A stretch of 64,000 nt of DNA from Cognataquiflexum rubidum (GTDB taxonomy: Bacteria > Bacteroidota > Bacteroidia > Cytophagales > Cyclobacteriaceae), in the NCBI RefSeq assembly GCF_022538115.1, contig NZ_JAKZAL010000023.1:1-64000 (forward strand), given 5' to 3'. Of the stretch, positions 17,338 through 27,247 are shown one piece after another. Numbering within the stretch: the first letter of the stretch is position 1; the number at the start of each line of letters is the position of its first letter. Both the position numbers and the translations under genes were made by a program. The notes beneath the pieces were generated by a model. That model had not been told where the DNA came from. It worked only from the letters and a program-made list of their open reading frames with translations, and made no database searches.

Positions 17338-17527
17338 TTAAGACATGAGATATGAGACGTGAGACAAGAGACAGTTTTCTGGTGAATTGAAAATTGGGAA
17401 TATAAAGAAAGATATGGTTTGAAGTTTTATGTGGATTTCGTGAAGATTAGGGATTTCTAATTTATAAGATTGCTTCTAATCCTTCGTAGAAACTATCTCA
17501 CGTCTCATGTCTCACATCTCATGTCTC
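17338..17527. repeat. Inverted pair of degenerate heptamer repeats between polA and radA
   Basis: The left arm (about 17341-17376) reads AGACATGAGATATGAGACG on the plus strand. The right arm (17490-17527) reads CTCACGTCTCATGTCTCAC, the complementary sense. Units of about 7 bp (GAGACAT/GAGACGT) can pair over ~35 bp with a ~110-bp AT-rich middle. The left arm touches the radA leader and the right arm touches the polA stop codon. Confidence 0.75.
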
Positions 17528-17528
17528 C

Positions 17529-20363
17529 TTAATGTGCCTGCAGCCAATCTTTCCCCACGCCGGTTTCGACTTCGAGGGGAACATCGATTTTGACAGCATT
17601 ACACATCAGTTTTGGGATTTCTCTTTGGAGCAATTCCACCTCGTCCTTGTGTGCGTCAAAGACCAATTCGTCATGCACCTGAAGGATCATCTTGGATTTG
17701 AGTTTTTCCTTTTTCATCCATCGGTACACATTGATCATGGCGACTTTGATCAGGTCGGCAGCTGAACCCTGCAGCGGGGCATTGATTGCATTCCGCTCTG
17801 CAAAGCTTCGCATGGTCATGTTCCGTGAATTGATATCACGGAGGTAGCGGCGGCGGCCAAGAATGGTTTCCACATACTCGTTTTTTCTGGCTTTTTCGAT
17901 GGCACCATCCATGTATTCTTTTACTGCCGGAAATTCTGCAAAATAAGCATCAATGATTTCCTTGGCTTCTGACCTTGGGATTGCCAAGCGCTGAGATAAT
18001 CCAAACACCGATATACCGTAAATGATCCCGAAGTTGGCCGTCTTGGCCTTTCTTCTCATGTCTGAAGTCACTTCTTCCAAGGGCAACTTGAAAATCTTGG
18101 CCGCTGTCGTGGCGTGGATATCCCTGCCCTGTTTGAAGGCTTCGATCATGGAGGCATCTTGTGAAAAAGCCGCCATGATGCGCAGTTCGATCTGCGAGTA
18201 ATCGGCGGAAAGGATCACATGGTTTTCATCTCTCGGTACAAAAGCCTTTCTGATTTCCCGGCCCCGTGCAGTCCGGATAGGGATATTTTGCAGGTTGGGA
18301 TTGATGGAGGAAAGCCTGCCGGTGGCGGCCACAAACTGGTTGTAAGTCGTATGGACCCTTCCTGTTTTTGGATTGATCATAGTAGGCAAAGCATCCACAT
18401 AGGTGGACTTCAGCTTCACCATCTGACGGTACTCAAGTATGGCTTCAGCGATTTCATGTTCGTTGGCAAGCTTGCTCAGAATCTCCTCTCCCGTGGCATA
18501 TTGACCGGTTTTGGTTTTCTTGGCTTTGGGATCGAGTTTGAGTTTTTCAAAAAGCACCTCCCCCAACTGTTTTGGAGAGGCGAGGTTGAACCGAACCCCG
18601 GCCAATTCATAGACTCTTTTTTCGATGACTTTGCTTTCATCTTCCAAGAGTATGGAGAGCTCTGCCAAACTTGCGGTATCTATTTTTACTCCCTCAAATT
18701 CCATGTCCGTCAGAACTTCAATTAAGGGGTTTTCGACTTCATGGAGCAGCTTTTCAAGGCCGTTCTCTTTGATGATAGGGTCAAATTTTTGCTTCAGTTT
18801 TAGCGTAATGTCAGCATCTTCGGCAGCATAAGCGACCACTTCGTCCACTTCCACATCACGCATATTCCCCTGGTTTTTACCTTTTTTGCCGATAAGGGAT
18901 TCGATGGATACCGGCTTATAGCTCAGGTACTGCTGTGCCAGCCAATCCATGGAATGCTTTCCTTCAGGTTCGATCAGGTAATGGGCAAGCATCGTATCGT
19001 AGAGTTTGCCTTTGACTTCCATGCCGTAGTTTTTCAACACAAGCATGTCGTATTTGATATTCTGACCTATTTTGGTGATGTTTTCATTTTCAAAAATCCC
19101 CCTGAAAAGCTCAAGTTGTTTCCTCGCTTTTTCCTGATCCGAAGGGAAAGGAATGTAAAATGCCTCACCGAGAACATAGGCAAAGGAAAGCCCAACCAAT
19201 TCTGCCTCATTTGGGTTGAGTGAGGTGGTCTCACTGTCAAAACAAAATTCATCCTGAAGCTCCAGATAAGAGAGTAATTCCCTGATGGCTGTTTCTCCCT
19301 CGACCTTATGGTAATCATTTGCCGTAGTGAGGATACTGTCATAGACTTGCGGGACTTCTGCTGTCGGAACTTCTTCCTCAGTCAGTTCTTCGTCGGCCGT
19401 CGAGGAAAAGGTCTTTCCTGTATCCACCGGTCCGAATAATCCCAACTGCTCATTGGCTTTGGCCGGAGCTTTTTTCATCTTTTCCCCAAATACCCTTTGG
19501 GTCAATGTCCTGAATTCAAGTTCAGAGAAGAGGGCTTTTAACTTCTCTTCATTTGGTCCATCGTAGCGAAGGGCGACTTCGTCGAAAGCCACAGGAACAT
19601 CGATTTTGATGGTGGCAAGTTCCTTGGAAAGCAATCCCTGTTGGGCAAAGTTCTCCACATTTTCCTTTTGCTTCCCTTTGAGTTTGTCCGTATTCTGAAG
19701 CAATCCCTCGACGGAACCAAATTCCTTTAAAAATTTTACCGCAGTCTTCTCCCCTATTCCGGGGATTCCCGGGATATTGTCTACGGCATCACCCATTAGC
19801 CCCAAAATATCCCTAACCTGATCCACATGCTCGATATCCCATTTGGCACAGACTTCCTTTGGCCCCATGATATCGACACCGTTGCCCATAAAGGCCGGTT
19901 TGTAAAGGAAAATATGATCTTCCACAATCTGCCCATAATCTTTGTCAGGGGTCATCATGTAAACGACAAAACTTGTTCTCTCCGCTTTTTTGGCAATGGT
20001 GCCGATGATGTCGTCGGCTTCAAAACCATCCATTTCCAAAATGGGGATATTGAATCCTTCCACGATTTTCTTGACCCATGGAATGCCTACCTCAATGTCT
20101 TCAGGTTGTTCCAAGCGGTTGGCTTTGTAAGCCTCAAACTGTATATGTCTAAAGGTGGGGGCTTTGGTGTCAAAGGCTACCGCGATATGGGTAGGTTTTT
20201 CCTTTTCCAAAACTTCAAGAAGGGTATTGGTAAAGCCAAGCATAATGCCTGTATTGAGGCCTTTGGAATTGATTCTGGGATTTTTGCTGAATGCAAAATG
20301 GGCTCTGTAAATCAAGGCCATGGCATCAAGCAAGAAAAGTTTTTTATCTCCTTTTGGGGACAT
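17529..20363 (-). CDS. polA: DNA polymerase I
   Basis: This 944-residue polymerase works in repair and Okazaki-fragment processing. The N-terminal 5'-3' exonuclease (1-310) shows FLLDAMALIYRAHFAF, GFEADDIIG and GDAVDNIPGIPGIGEKTA. The 3'-5' proofreading domain looks active: FDSETTSL (Exo I), NIKYDML (Exo II) and YAAEDADITL (Exo III). The polymerase domain has motif A DYSQIELRIMA, motif B RRKAKTANFGIIYG and motif C QVHDELVFD. Length is typical for Bacteroidota. The stop codon directly abuts a CT-rich repeat arm. Confidence 0.98.
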   Translation of the reverse strand: MSPKGDKKLFLLDAMALIYRAHFAFSKNPRINSKGLNTGIMLGFTNTLLEVLEKEKPTHIAVAFDTKAPTFRHIQFEAYKANRLEQPEDIEVGIPWVKKIVEGFNIPILEMDGFEADDIIGTIAKKAERTSFVVYMMTPDKDYGQIVEDHIFLYKPAFMGNGVDIMGPKEVCAKWDIEHVDQVRDILGLMGDAVDNIPGIPGIGEKTAVKFLKEFGSVEGLLQNTDKLKGKQKENVENFAQQGLLSKELATIKIDVPVAFDEVALRYDGPNEEKLKALFSELEFRTLTQRVFGEKMKKAPAKANEQLGLFGPVDTGKTFSSTADEELTEEEVPTAEVPQVYDSILTTANDYHKVEGETAIRELLSYLELQDEFCFDSETTSLNPNEAELVGLSFAYVLGEAFYIPFPSDQEKARKQLELFRGIFENENITKIGQNIKYDMLVLKNYGMEVKGKLYDTMLAHYLIEPEGKHSMDWLAQQYLSYKPVSIESLIGKKGKNQGNMRDVEVDEVVAYAAEDADITLKLKQKFDPIIKENGLEKLLHEVENPLIEVLTDMEFEGVKIDTASLAELSILLEDESKVIEKRVYELAGVRFNLASPKQLGEVLFEKLKLDPKAKKTKTGQYATGEEILSKLANEHEIAEAILEYRQMVKLKSTYVDALPTMINPKTGRVHTTYNQFVAATGRLSSINPNLQNIPIRTARGREIRKAFVPRDENHVILSADYSQIELRIMAAFSQDASMIEAFKQGRDIHATTAAKIFKLPLEEVTSDMRRKAKTANFGIIYGISVFGLSQRLAIPRSEAKEIIDAYFAEFPAVKEYMDGAIEKARKNEYVETILGRRRYLRDINSRNMTMRSFAERNAINAPLQGSAADLIKVAMINVYRWMKKEKLKSKMILQVHDELVFDAHKDEVELLQREIPKLMCNAVKIDVPLEVETGVGKDWLQAH

Positions 20364-20581
20364 GAGTTAATTGGGTTGAGGTAGAAAGATTGGCTCCCGA
20401 AAGTGGGATTTTCAAAGAATGGCTAAATTACAAATAATAATTAAACGGCAGGAACAGAAAACAAATCCCTTTCTGATTTTCAAAAAAATCGAGATTTGTT
20501 ATTTTGGCTCGGTTATTGAAAAACCGAAAAAACAGGTTATCTTCATTAGTATTTAATCATCTCTTTTAAACTAATATCTCT

Positions 20582-20893
20582 ATGAAAAAAATAATTTATG
20601 TACTCTCTTTCTGCGCCTTATTTTTGACGATTTCGCCGGCTGCAGACGCCAAAGGTAACAAAGAGGGAAAAGAAGAATTGACTGCTGAACAAAAAGTTCG
20701 TCTTGCCGAAATCGAATCAAGGGTATCAGAAATCAAGTCTATGGACCTGGCTGATTTGAGTAATGAGGAAAGAAAAGAAGTGAGAAATGAGCTTAAGGAA
20801 ATGAAGGCCGAGGCCAGACAATTGGGTGGCGGTGTCTACCTTTCTATCGGCGCAATCATCATCATTATCCTATTGTTGATTCTATTGACCTAG
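20582..20893 (+). CDS. Small exported membrane protein of unknown function
   Basis: This 103-residue protein has a signal peptide (about 1-23, ending ADAKG), a charged helical middle (35-80, KVRLAEIESRVSEIKSM, KEVRNELKEMKAEAR) and one C-terminal hydrophobic segment (86-102, IGAIIIIILLLILL). I recall similar short proteins as common hypothetical genes in Bacteroidota, without known function. It is monocistronic and faces polA divergently, with a shared strong terminator just after the stop codon. Confidence 0.8.
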   Translation: MKKIIYVLSFCALFLTISPAADAKGNKEGKEELTAEQKVRLAEIESRVSEIKSMDLADLSNEERKEVRNELKEMKAEARQLGGGVYLSIGAIIIIILLLILLT

Positions 20894-20907
20894 AATATTC
20901 CTGAAAC

Positions 20908-20948
20908 AAAAAATCCCGCAGAAAGTAATTTCTGCGGGATTTTTTTTG
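20908..20948. terminator. Bidirectional terminator between convergent genes
   Basis: The hairpin AATCCCGCAGAAA-gtaa-TTTCTGCGGGATT is flanked by A-runs on the left and T-runs on the right. It serves the small membrane protein gene (+) and the coiled-coil gene (-). Confidence 0.9.
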
Positions 20949-20958
20949 GTAAATAATG

Positions 20959-21552
20959 TCAGTTGATTTTTCCGTTCATGGCGTCTACCAATTCTCTTTT
21001 GAGCTTGCGTTCCCTCTCAAGGGTATTTTTTCGGTGTTGGTCAAATTCCTCAATTGTATCAGAAAGATCTTTTTGGGCTTTTGAGATAAGCTTATGGCTT
21101 TGGCTGTATTTGAACAAGAAGAAAAGGAAAGCTGCAGCCAATACAGCTACAATAGTCCACATAAGGTTGTTATAGGCAGACTTGGAGATGGGCATTCCAA
21201 AGAACTCAAAATTGTCCCGTGCAGCTTCGGCTGTGGTGAGAAGTGCTTTGGTGTCGGCGATTTCTTTGTCAAATCCGGCAATTTTGGATTGCTGTTCGGC
21301 TAGGCTTTGGTTGACAGTTTGAAGTTGATTTTTAAAGAGGTTCAAAGAATCTAAAACATTGGCTTTGAATTTCTCAAGGCTCGTTTTTTTGATGACTTTG
21401 TAGTCTTGGTAGTTATTGGAGGACTTGATGAGAAAGTCAAATTGACTGCTTATCGTACCTTTGTTAAGTGATCCCAAAGAATCTGCTTCCTGTCCAAATG
21501 CAGGAAATGACAAAAAAATAATGAGGATAAGATAGAGTTGGTATTTTTTCAT
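20959..21552 (-). CDS. Exported coiled-coil protein with one membrane segment
   Basis: This 197-residue protein has a signal peptide (MKKYQLYLILIIFLSFPAFGQ), a coiled-coil region (60-115, LQTVNQSLAEQQSKIAGFD), one transmembrane helix (about 131-149, LMWTIVAVLAAAFLFFLFKY) and a second coiled coil with basic end (ERERKLKRELVDAM). In Bacteroidota such proteins are often mislabelled tRNA (guanine-N1)-methyltransferase; no SPOUT methyltransferase motif is present here. A role in envelope organisation is possible but unproven. Confidence 0.8.
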   Translation of the reverse strand: MKKYQLYLILIIFLSFPAFGQEADSLGSLNKGTISSQFDFLIKSSNNYQDYKVIKKTSLEKFKANVLDSLNLFKNQLQTVNQSLAEQQSKIAGFDKEIADTKALLTTAEAARDNFEFFGMPISKSAYNNLMWTIVAVLAAAFLFFLFKYSQSHKLISKAQKDLSDTIEEFDQHRKNTLERERKLKRELVDAMNGKIN

Positions 21553-21947
21553 TGAATTGGCCGTTATAACTTTCTTTATTCGATTTTTAACTTTTCCCAG
21601 CTACGAAGATAAGCAATAAATATGCCTGTATATTTATAAAAATCCAAAAAACGGAGAATCGAAATTGATTTTTTGAAACTGCATGATTATTAACTTTGCG
21701 ATTTTCAGTTAATAATCGGTCAGAAAATCCACATTTGAGGTTCGGATTGCAGGGGAATTAGGTGGTTTATTTTCAATTGTGGGTAAAGGCTTCCTTTTTT
21801 TAAAGGGTTGGATTTCCAAAGAAAATTGAAAAAAACAGGCGACTAAGCTTCCGGATTTTTATATTCTTTTTCAAAGAAAACATGTTCATATCTTTTTGAT
21901 TTTCAACAGTATTTGTATATTGTTTTTTCTTTTTAAACAAAATTTTT
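21553..21947. other. 395-bp AT-rich spacer
   Basis: This spacer separates divergent genes. A TAACTTTG box at 21691-21698 (+) fits the -7 consensus, but it lies 250 bp before the next start and has no good -33 element. No ORF, repeat or RNA gene is visible. Confidence 0.4.
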
Positions 21948-24900
21948 ATGGGGCTCAAGAACTTCAAGATATGGGGAATTTTTATGGTGGCAGTTGTAGT
22001 CATTGCTTTCATGCTGTTTCAACAATCTAGAAGGAACAGGTTAGAACTCCAAGACCAAGCCATAAGAAATATTGAATTGATAAAAGGAAATTTTGAAGTT
22101 GGATACCAATCTTTGATCAGCCAAAGTCTACAGAATGAAAAGCGAAGCATTATTAAGAATGAAATAGAAAAAAATGGTAGAAAACCTGATCCTAATTCTA
22201 ATCAAGATATAATTTTTAAAAACGTTAAAGTTGACAATTCGAGATTAAATTCAGATGATAAAACTAAACCATTTCTAGAGATAGAAATTAACGGAAAATT
22301 AAAAAATATAACTTTTGACAACCTTTTAAGTAAAATCAACAAGCAGAAATTTTATGAAACTATATTTCTGACTGATACCTCAGGATCAGTTATTTATCCT
22401 TATGATGAAATAGGCAAATCATTTGCGAATTTAAAAAATAAGAAAAGTGATTTTTTTGAAGTACCTATTTATAAGGACCAGATTATATATAATGATGAGG
22501 ATTATCTGGCTTATTCCACACCTGTCGTGATCGGCAACCTTGACTTTTATCTTACTGCTATTATTAAAACCTCATATTTTGAATCAATCGGCCGAAAGGT
22601 GGATTTTACAAATCTTACAATCCTGGTTTTCTTATTGGGATTGATGTTTTTCTCCACCCCGATAATCTCATTTTTTGGTTTTATGGAAGGTGATAAATTG
22701 ACCCGTTTTGGAGTTTTTTCTATAGGATTATCATTGATAGGGATAATGGTGATGATTGGTTTTGGATTTTCTTTTTTTAAAAATCACCACCCGATTCCTG
22801 ATTCGGACCATGATAACGCAATAATTTCTATCAAAAATGATCTTAGCCAAAAAGTTGAATCCAAGGTCAAGATTTTACAGCAATGGGATACTTTATGGCA
22901 AGAAAACAAGTATAATGAATTGATTAAAATCAACCCTGAAGGAGGTGTCGACAAAATATTTGATAAAGGAACGCCTGATACAATTTCAACATTAATTACC
23001 TCCCTTAGACATCGAGAGTATTATTACAATTTTAAAAATGACTCAAAAAGAGAACTTAAAAATGATTCAAAAAGAGACACATTATTCGATGCTTCTCCGT
23101 CAAAGCAACTTTACATAGGCTCTCACTATTCCATAGAAAGCGCGGTGCTGGAATCTGTCATCAGTGAACTCCAACCTTCACAAAAAGAGGTAAGAGCAAT
23201 CACATTTGAGTTGAAGGGCTCCGAGATCCGTCACGGGTATAATGATACCAGGGAATTTATCTTGTTTAAAGATGATGGACTGATTATATACAAAAGTCAA
23301 AGAATCAAAGCCGTTGCAGATAGCATTTCTCAGCTGTTATCCTCCGTTAAGTGGAATGAAGTAAATGGAATCATTAACGAAAATAAAGGTGATACAAGTA
23401 ATTTTAAATGGGAAATACCTTTATACCTGGATGGACATGCATTTTTGGGCACACTGACTAAGTTACAACCTAAAACTGAGTTTGATCAATCGCTGTGGTT
23501 TTTGTATCTCAAAGATGAACATCTGGAACACGTTTATTCTTCTTTGGTCACTTACGAAACTTTTGCCTTTATACTTCTATATCTTCTGTTTCTGTCATTT
23601 ATTTCTTTTAGCAATAAGATAAACCGATTCAGCACTGAAAACCAGCAGCTGGAAAACTTTGCCTATAACTACATTTTCCCAAAACAATCAAAACTTGAAA
23701 ATTTTAAGTTTTTGATAAAGTTTTCGGTATTTTCTCTTTTTGTGATCCTTTATTACTATCACCTGACATGGGTGAGTTTTTTCGGGATGTTCTTGATCCT
23801 CGTAATCAATACTTTTCATTATAGGATTGTCATGTTTATTTTACTTGGCCCTGTTTGGGTTGAGATTACAGATGCGCGCAGAACTTTTTCTTATCGGCTA
23901 GAAATGACTATTTCAGCTAACAGACAGATAATTTTGTTTTATTTCTTTATGGGAGTTATCCTGATCCTGACTTTTGTTAAGCTTTTCTTTTTTCTCAATA
24001 CATGGCATTATTATTTTCTTTTGTTTTGGGTAATCGGATCTACTGTTTTTGTTTCTCTAAAAAGAAAAAAGCTGGAGGCATTACAGCATAAAGCGGATAG
24101 AAGATTAAATACAGAATTAGACAGGTCGAAAGAAGAAATTGAAAATAAGGCGCATCAGAAAGAAATTGCTTTGAAGCATAAAAGGCTTACAATCGACTTC
24201 CACTACCTATTTACCAACTTTTTTGTAATGTGGATATTCATGATCGGATTTATTCCCGGATACATCATCTATTCAAAAATCCATGGTTACGAATCCAATT
24301 TTTGGGAAAGGAATATTAAGCCCAACGATTTTACGAAACCCGATGGGTTTTGGCAGGAATATGATGAAATACGGAGAAATTTCTTTGGGAATATAACTGG
24401 TCAGACCGATCCTTTGGTAACCTCGTTTATCTATCCCAACAGATCCCATATAAAACCAATAATAAAAAATCATATTCTCGATCCGCAGTTTACTGAAAAT
24501 TATGGTAAAAGAATTCCTAAAAGTCCTTGGAAGATCTTTGGTGTGGTTTTAATCTTCTTTGTGATTGTATCGGGATTGGTTTGGCTGGTTATGGCTTTAA
24601 TTTATAAAATATACTTACTTGATTTCAGCTATTTTCAAGACGATAAACCTAAAGCAGACCAGAAGTTAAAAGAATCTATGCAAAGTTTATTTTTAGTAGG
24701 AATTGATTCTGACATAAACTTAAAATGGGTCGAAGAAAATTTGACTGATGATCCCGGGCTTATTGAGATGACGGATTGTGCCTCAAACCCTACTTTATTA
24801 TGGGGAGAAAGAAATACCCCTGACCTAACCGCGAAAAAGATTTGGCTGATTCAAAACATCCATTGTTTGCCGGATCAGAAGTTGTTGGTCGAAAAATTAC

Positions 24901-25565
24901 CTCACATGATAAGTTTTGCTCATCTCAATGGTGTGCGCTTGATCCTCACTTCCGGGATTTCATGGAGAGAACATTTCCGCTCCTTCAGTCAAAGATTCGA
25001 TCAAATAAATTATTCGGAGCTGTTTTCTTCTTTCCATTTTGAGTATATACCCATCACAATACCTCCGGATCTTATTGCTGATAGTTTTGGAGAGGAGGAG
25101 ACAAATATCCTGATCCGATCCAGAAAAGCATATTTCTATAATATCTGGTCTGAATTAAGCTTTGAAGAAAAAAAAGTATGTTACTACTACTGCGAAGAAG
25201 GATTTTTCAATTATTCAAATAAACCAACAATACTGGAACTGTTGCAAAAAGGTGTTTTGTCCAGGAAAAAGGATGAACTGCCAAAACTATTTGATAGGAA
25301 TTTCAGACAATTTTTATTGATAAATATTACTGAAGAAGAAAAGTCATTATTTAAGGCTGACCAGAAAAAACGAGGAAACGTAAATTCTATACAAATAGCA
25401 GTAGTCAGTTTTATTCTGATTTCCATTGCCATGATCAGTTATTTTGATAAAACTTTTCTAGATCAAGCTACGACATTTGTAGCGGGGATTGTTGGTGCTT
25501 TGGGAAGTTTATATTCCTTATTTAGCAAAGGTATAGCAGGATTGAAAGGAAAAACCGAATCCTGA
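21948..25565 (+). CDS. Large multi-pass membrane protein of unknown function
   Basis: This 1205-residue protein has about ten membrane segments, around residues 10-27, 223-243, 250-275, 537-553, 585-630 (two), 660-705 (two), 757-777, 862-890 and 1146-1165. Two large extracytoplasmic parts (about 28-220 and 280-530) resemble Cache-type sensory regions only in layout. A soluble block (about 900-1130) contains the strand-like stretches KIWLIQNIHC and GVRLILTSGI and a winged-helix-like tail, recalling a degenerate AAA/STAND ATPase without a Walker A. I do not recognise the family. AT-rich compared with neighbours. Residues ~370-382 hold a short Lys/Asp/Ser duplication (KNDSKRELKNDSKRD). DUF2784 follows 39 bp downstream. 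Confidence 0.85.
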   Translation: MGLKNFKIWGIFMVAVVVIAFMLFQQSRRNRLELQDQAIRNIELIKGNFEVGYQSLISQSLQNEKRSIIKNEIEKNGRKPDPNSNQDIIFKNVKVDNSRLNSDDKTKPFLEIEINGKLKNITFDNLLSKINKQKFYETIFLTDTSGSVIYPYDEIGKSFANLKNKKSDFFEVPIYKDQIIYNDEDYLAYSTPVVIGNLDFYLTAIIKTSYFESIGRKVDFTNLTILVFLLGLMFFSTPIISFFGFMEGDKLTRFGVFSIGLSLIGIMVMIGFGFSFFKNHHPIPDSDHDNAIISIKNDLSQKVESKVKILQQWDTLWQENKYNELIKINPEGGVDKIFDKGTPDTISTLITSLRHREYYYNFKNDSKRELKNDSKRDTLFDASPSKQLYIGSHYSIESAVLESVISELQPSQKEVRAITFELKGSEIRHGYNDTREFILFKDDGLIIYKSQRIKAVADSISQLLSSVKWNEVNGIINENKGDTSNFKWEIPLYLDGHAFLGTLTKLQPKTEFDQSLWFLYLKDEHLEHVYSSLVTYETFAFILLYLLFLSFISFSNKINRFSTENQQLENFAYNYIFPKQSKLENFKFLIKFSVFSLFVILYYYHLTWVSFFGMFLILVINTFHYRIVMFILLGPVWVEITDARRTFSYRLEMTISANRQIILFYFFMGVILILTFVKLFFFLNTWHYYFLLFWVIGSTVFVSLKRKKLEALQHKADRRLNTELDRSKEEIENKAHQKEIALKHKRLTIDFHYLFTNFFVMWIFMIGFIPGYIIYSKIHGYESNFWERNIKPNDFTKPDGFWQEYDEIRRNFFGNITGQTDPLVTSFIYPNRSHIKPIIKNHILDPQFTENYGKRIPKSPWKIFGVVLIFFVIVSGLVWLVMALIYKIYLLDFSYFQDDKPKADQKLKESMQSLFLVGIDSDINLKWVEENLTDDPGLIEMTDCASNPTLLWGERNTPDLTAKKIWLIQNIHCLPDQKLLVEKLPHMISFAHLNGVRLILTSGISWREHFRSFSQRFDQINYSELFSSFHFEYIPITIPPDLIADSFGEEETNILIRSRKAYFYNIWSELSFEEKKVCYYYCEEGFFNYSNKPTILELLQKGVLSRKKDELPKLFDRNFRQFLLINITEEEKSLFKADQKKRGNVNSIQIAVVSFILISIAMISYFDKTFLDQATTFVAGIVGALGSLYSLFSKGIAGLKGKTES

Positions 25566-25601
25566 TTTAACTAGAAATTCTATCCTAAAATATTTCTATC
25601 C

Positions 25602-25979
25602 ATGTCCAATAACTTACTAGTTTTTGCAGATTATTTCTTTTTGGTATTCCATACCTTATTGATTTGCTTCAACCTTTTTGCTTGGATTTGGAAACCGCTT
25701 CGCAAATGGCATTTTGCAACAATTACTTTGACATTGGCATCTTGGGTAATTTTGGGGTTTTGGTATGGTTGGGGTTATTGCCCTTTGACGGATTGGCATT
25801 GGGAGGTTCTTAGGAAATTGGGGGAAAATCAGCTGCCCAACTCCTATATCGGATATATTCTGGAAAGGTCCTTTGGATTGAAAATCAAAGCTGAAACCGT
25901 GGATCTTTTCACCTTGTTGTTTGCCATATTGGCTTTTTTAATTTCTGTCAAAGTAAATTTCTTTAAGGGAAGAAAATGA
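25602..25979 (+). CDS. DUF2784 family membrane protein
   Basis: This 125-residue protein has about four membrane helices (9-29, 37-57, 99-116 and part of the middle). The DUF2784 hallmark GYCPLTDWHW is near residue 62-71, followed by SYIGYILER. The function of this widespread bacterial family is unknown. Its stop codon overlaps an ATG of the following frame, but the TPR gene more probably starts 75 bp later. It may be co-transcribed with both neighbours. Confidence 0.85.
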   Translation: MSNNLLVFADYFFLVFHTLLICFNLFAWIWKPLRKWHFATITLTLASWVILGFWYGWGYCPLTDWHWEVLRKLGENQLPNSYIGYILERSFGLKIKAETVDLFTLLFAILAFLISVKVNFFKGRK

Positions 25980-26050
25980 ATTTTCCTTTACCATTCCTCG
26001 TTTTTAGATTCGAACAGTTTTTTCCCAAAAGAATAAACTGTAAAAGAAAA

Positions 26051-27247
26051 ATGAGATATATCCTTCTACTATGGCTTGCGGTATTTTCTTTCCAGGCAAT
26101 GGCCCAATACGAGGACTTGGACATCAAAATGGAGGAAGCGATGAATCTTTCCGAAGCCGGAGAGCATCTCGAAGCTTATGCGATCTTGTCTGATATCATC
26201 CAAAGTAAGACTTATTTTGCGGAAGCGTATTTTTTTAGGGGGATTGTCAGAGACAGGGCAGGGGACAAAACAGGTGCTTTGACGGATTATAACATCCTTC
26301 TAGAATTGGACCCGCTACACACAGAAGGGGTTTTTGCAAGGGGTATTCTGAGGTACCAACTCCAACAATACGATTTGGCTGTGGAGGATTTGACCAGCCT
26401 TCTCCATTTGTCCAAAAGGGAAACGACTACGATTTTGTACCAAAAACCTGTTTTCCAATCGGGAATAACTGGGATCCTGACCCAACAGAGTGTAGCCAAA
26501 GATTATATTTACCAATACCTTGGTTTGGCCTATCCTGGAATGGGTGAATTTGAAAAATCAAATGAATTTTTTGATAAAGCGATCGAATTGCGGCCTTGGA
26601 ATCCGGATTATTTTTTGAACCGAGGGCGTTCTCATCAAAAAAACGGTGAATTGGAAAAAGCAAAAGCTGATTATGTAATTGCCCTGAAACTTAATCCCAA
26701 TCATCCCCTCACCAACCAATACCTCGCTGAGATTGCCATTGCCTTAGGCGATGTCGCAGGTGCAGATCTGTATTTCTCAAGTGCCATCAGCGGAGAACCA
26801 GAATTTGCCTCCTCCTATAAGCAAAGGGGTTATCATAGACTGAAGGCTTCCAAATGGGAGGAAGCTTTGGGGGATTTTGAAAAAGCTTTAGAAACAGATC
26901 AGGATGACATTGAAACCATGCTTTATAAAGCCTACGTGTTGGAAAAATTGGGTTTGGTTGATAAATCCTTAGCAGAATATGAAAATGTCATCGCCCTCGA
27001 TCCGCTAGAATCTAGTGCCCACTTCGAAAAAGGGAATATTCACTATAAGACAAAAATGTACGATTTGGCAATGGCATCATACCTTCTTGCCATCCACCAT
27101 AGACCGGATTTCACAGAGGCCTATTACCAAAAAGGGTTGACCCATCACCAACAGAAAAATGATGTAGATGCCTGCAAAGATTTAAAAACCGCTTATGATT
27201 TAGGTTTGAAAATGGCTGAAGAAGCCTTGAAAAAGATCTGTAAGTAA
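26051..27247 (+). CDS. Secreted tetratricopeptide-repeat protein
   Basis: This 398-residue protein is read from the chosen start MRYILLLWLAVFSFQAMAQ, a clean signal peptide. An in-frame ATG at 25976 would add 25 residues ahead of it and hide the signal. About nine TPR units follow, for example AEAYFFRGIVRDRAGDKTGA, YFLNRGRSHQKNGELEKAKA and SAHFEKGNIHYKTKMYDLAM. TPR arrays are protein-protein interaction scaffolds, here probably periplasmic. No enzymatic domain is present. It is last in a three-gene run and followed by a strong hairpin at 27495. Confidence 0.9.
   Translation: MRYILLLWLAVFSFQAMAQYEDLDIKMEEAMNLSEAGEHLEAYAILSDIIQSKTYFAEAYFFRGIVRDRAGDKTGALTDYNILLELDPLHTEGVFARGILRYQLQQYDLAVEDLTSLLHLSKRETTTILYQKPVFQSGITGILTQQSVAKDYIYQYLGLAYPGMGEFEKSNEFFDKAIELRPWNPDYFLNRGRSHQKNGELEKAKADYVIALKLNPNHPLTNQYLAEIAIALGDVAGADLYFSSAISGEPEFASSYKQRGYHRLKASKWEEALGDFEKALETDQDDIETMLYKAYVLEKLGLVDKSLAEYENVIALDPLESSAHFEKGNIHYKTKMYDLAMASYLLAIHHRPDFTEAYYQKGLTHHQQKNDVDACKDLKTAYDLGLKMAEEALKKICK

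Noticed and set aside
20959-21552. tRNA (guanine-N1)-methyltransferase label often given to such genes
   Set aside because: It has a signal peptide, coiled coils and a membrane helix but no SPOUT motifs; the true trmD is at 52969-53655.
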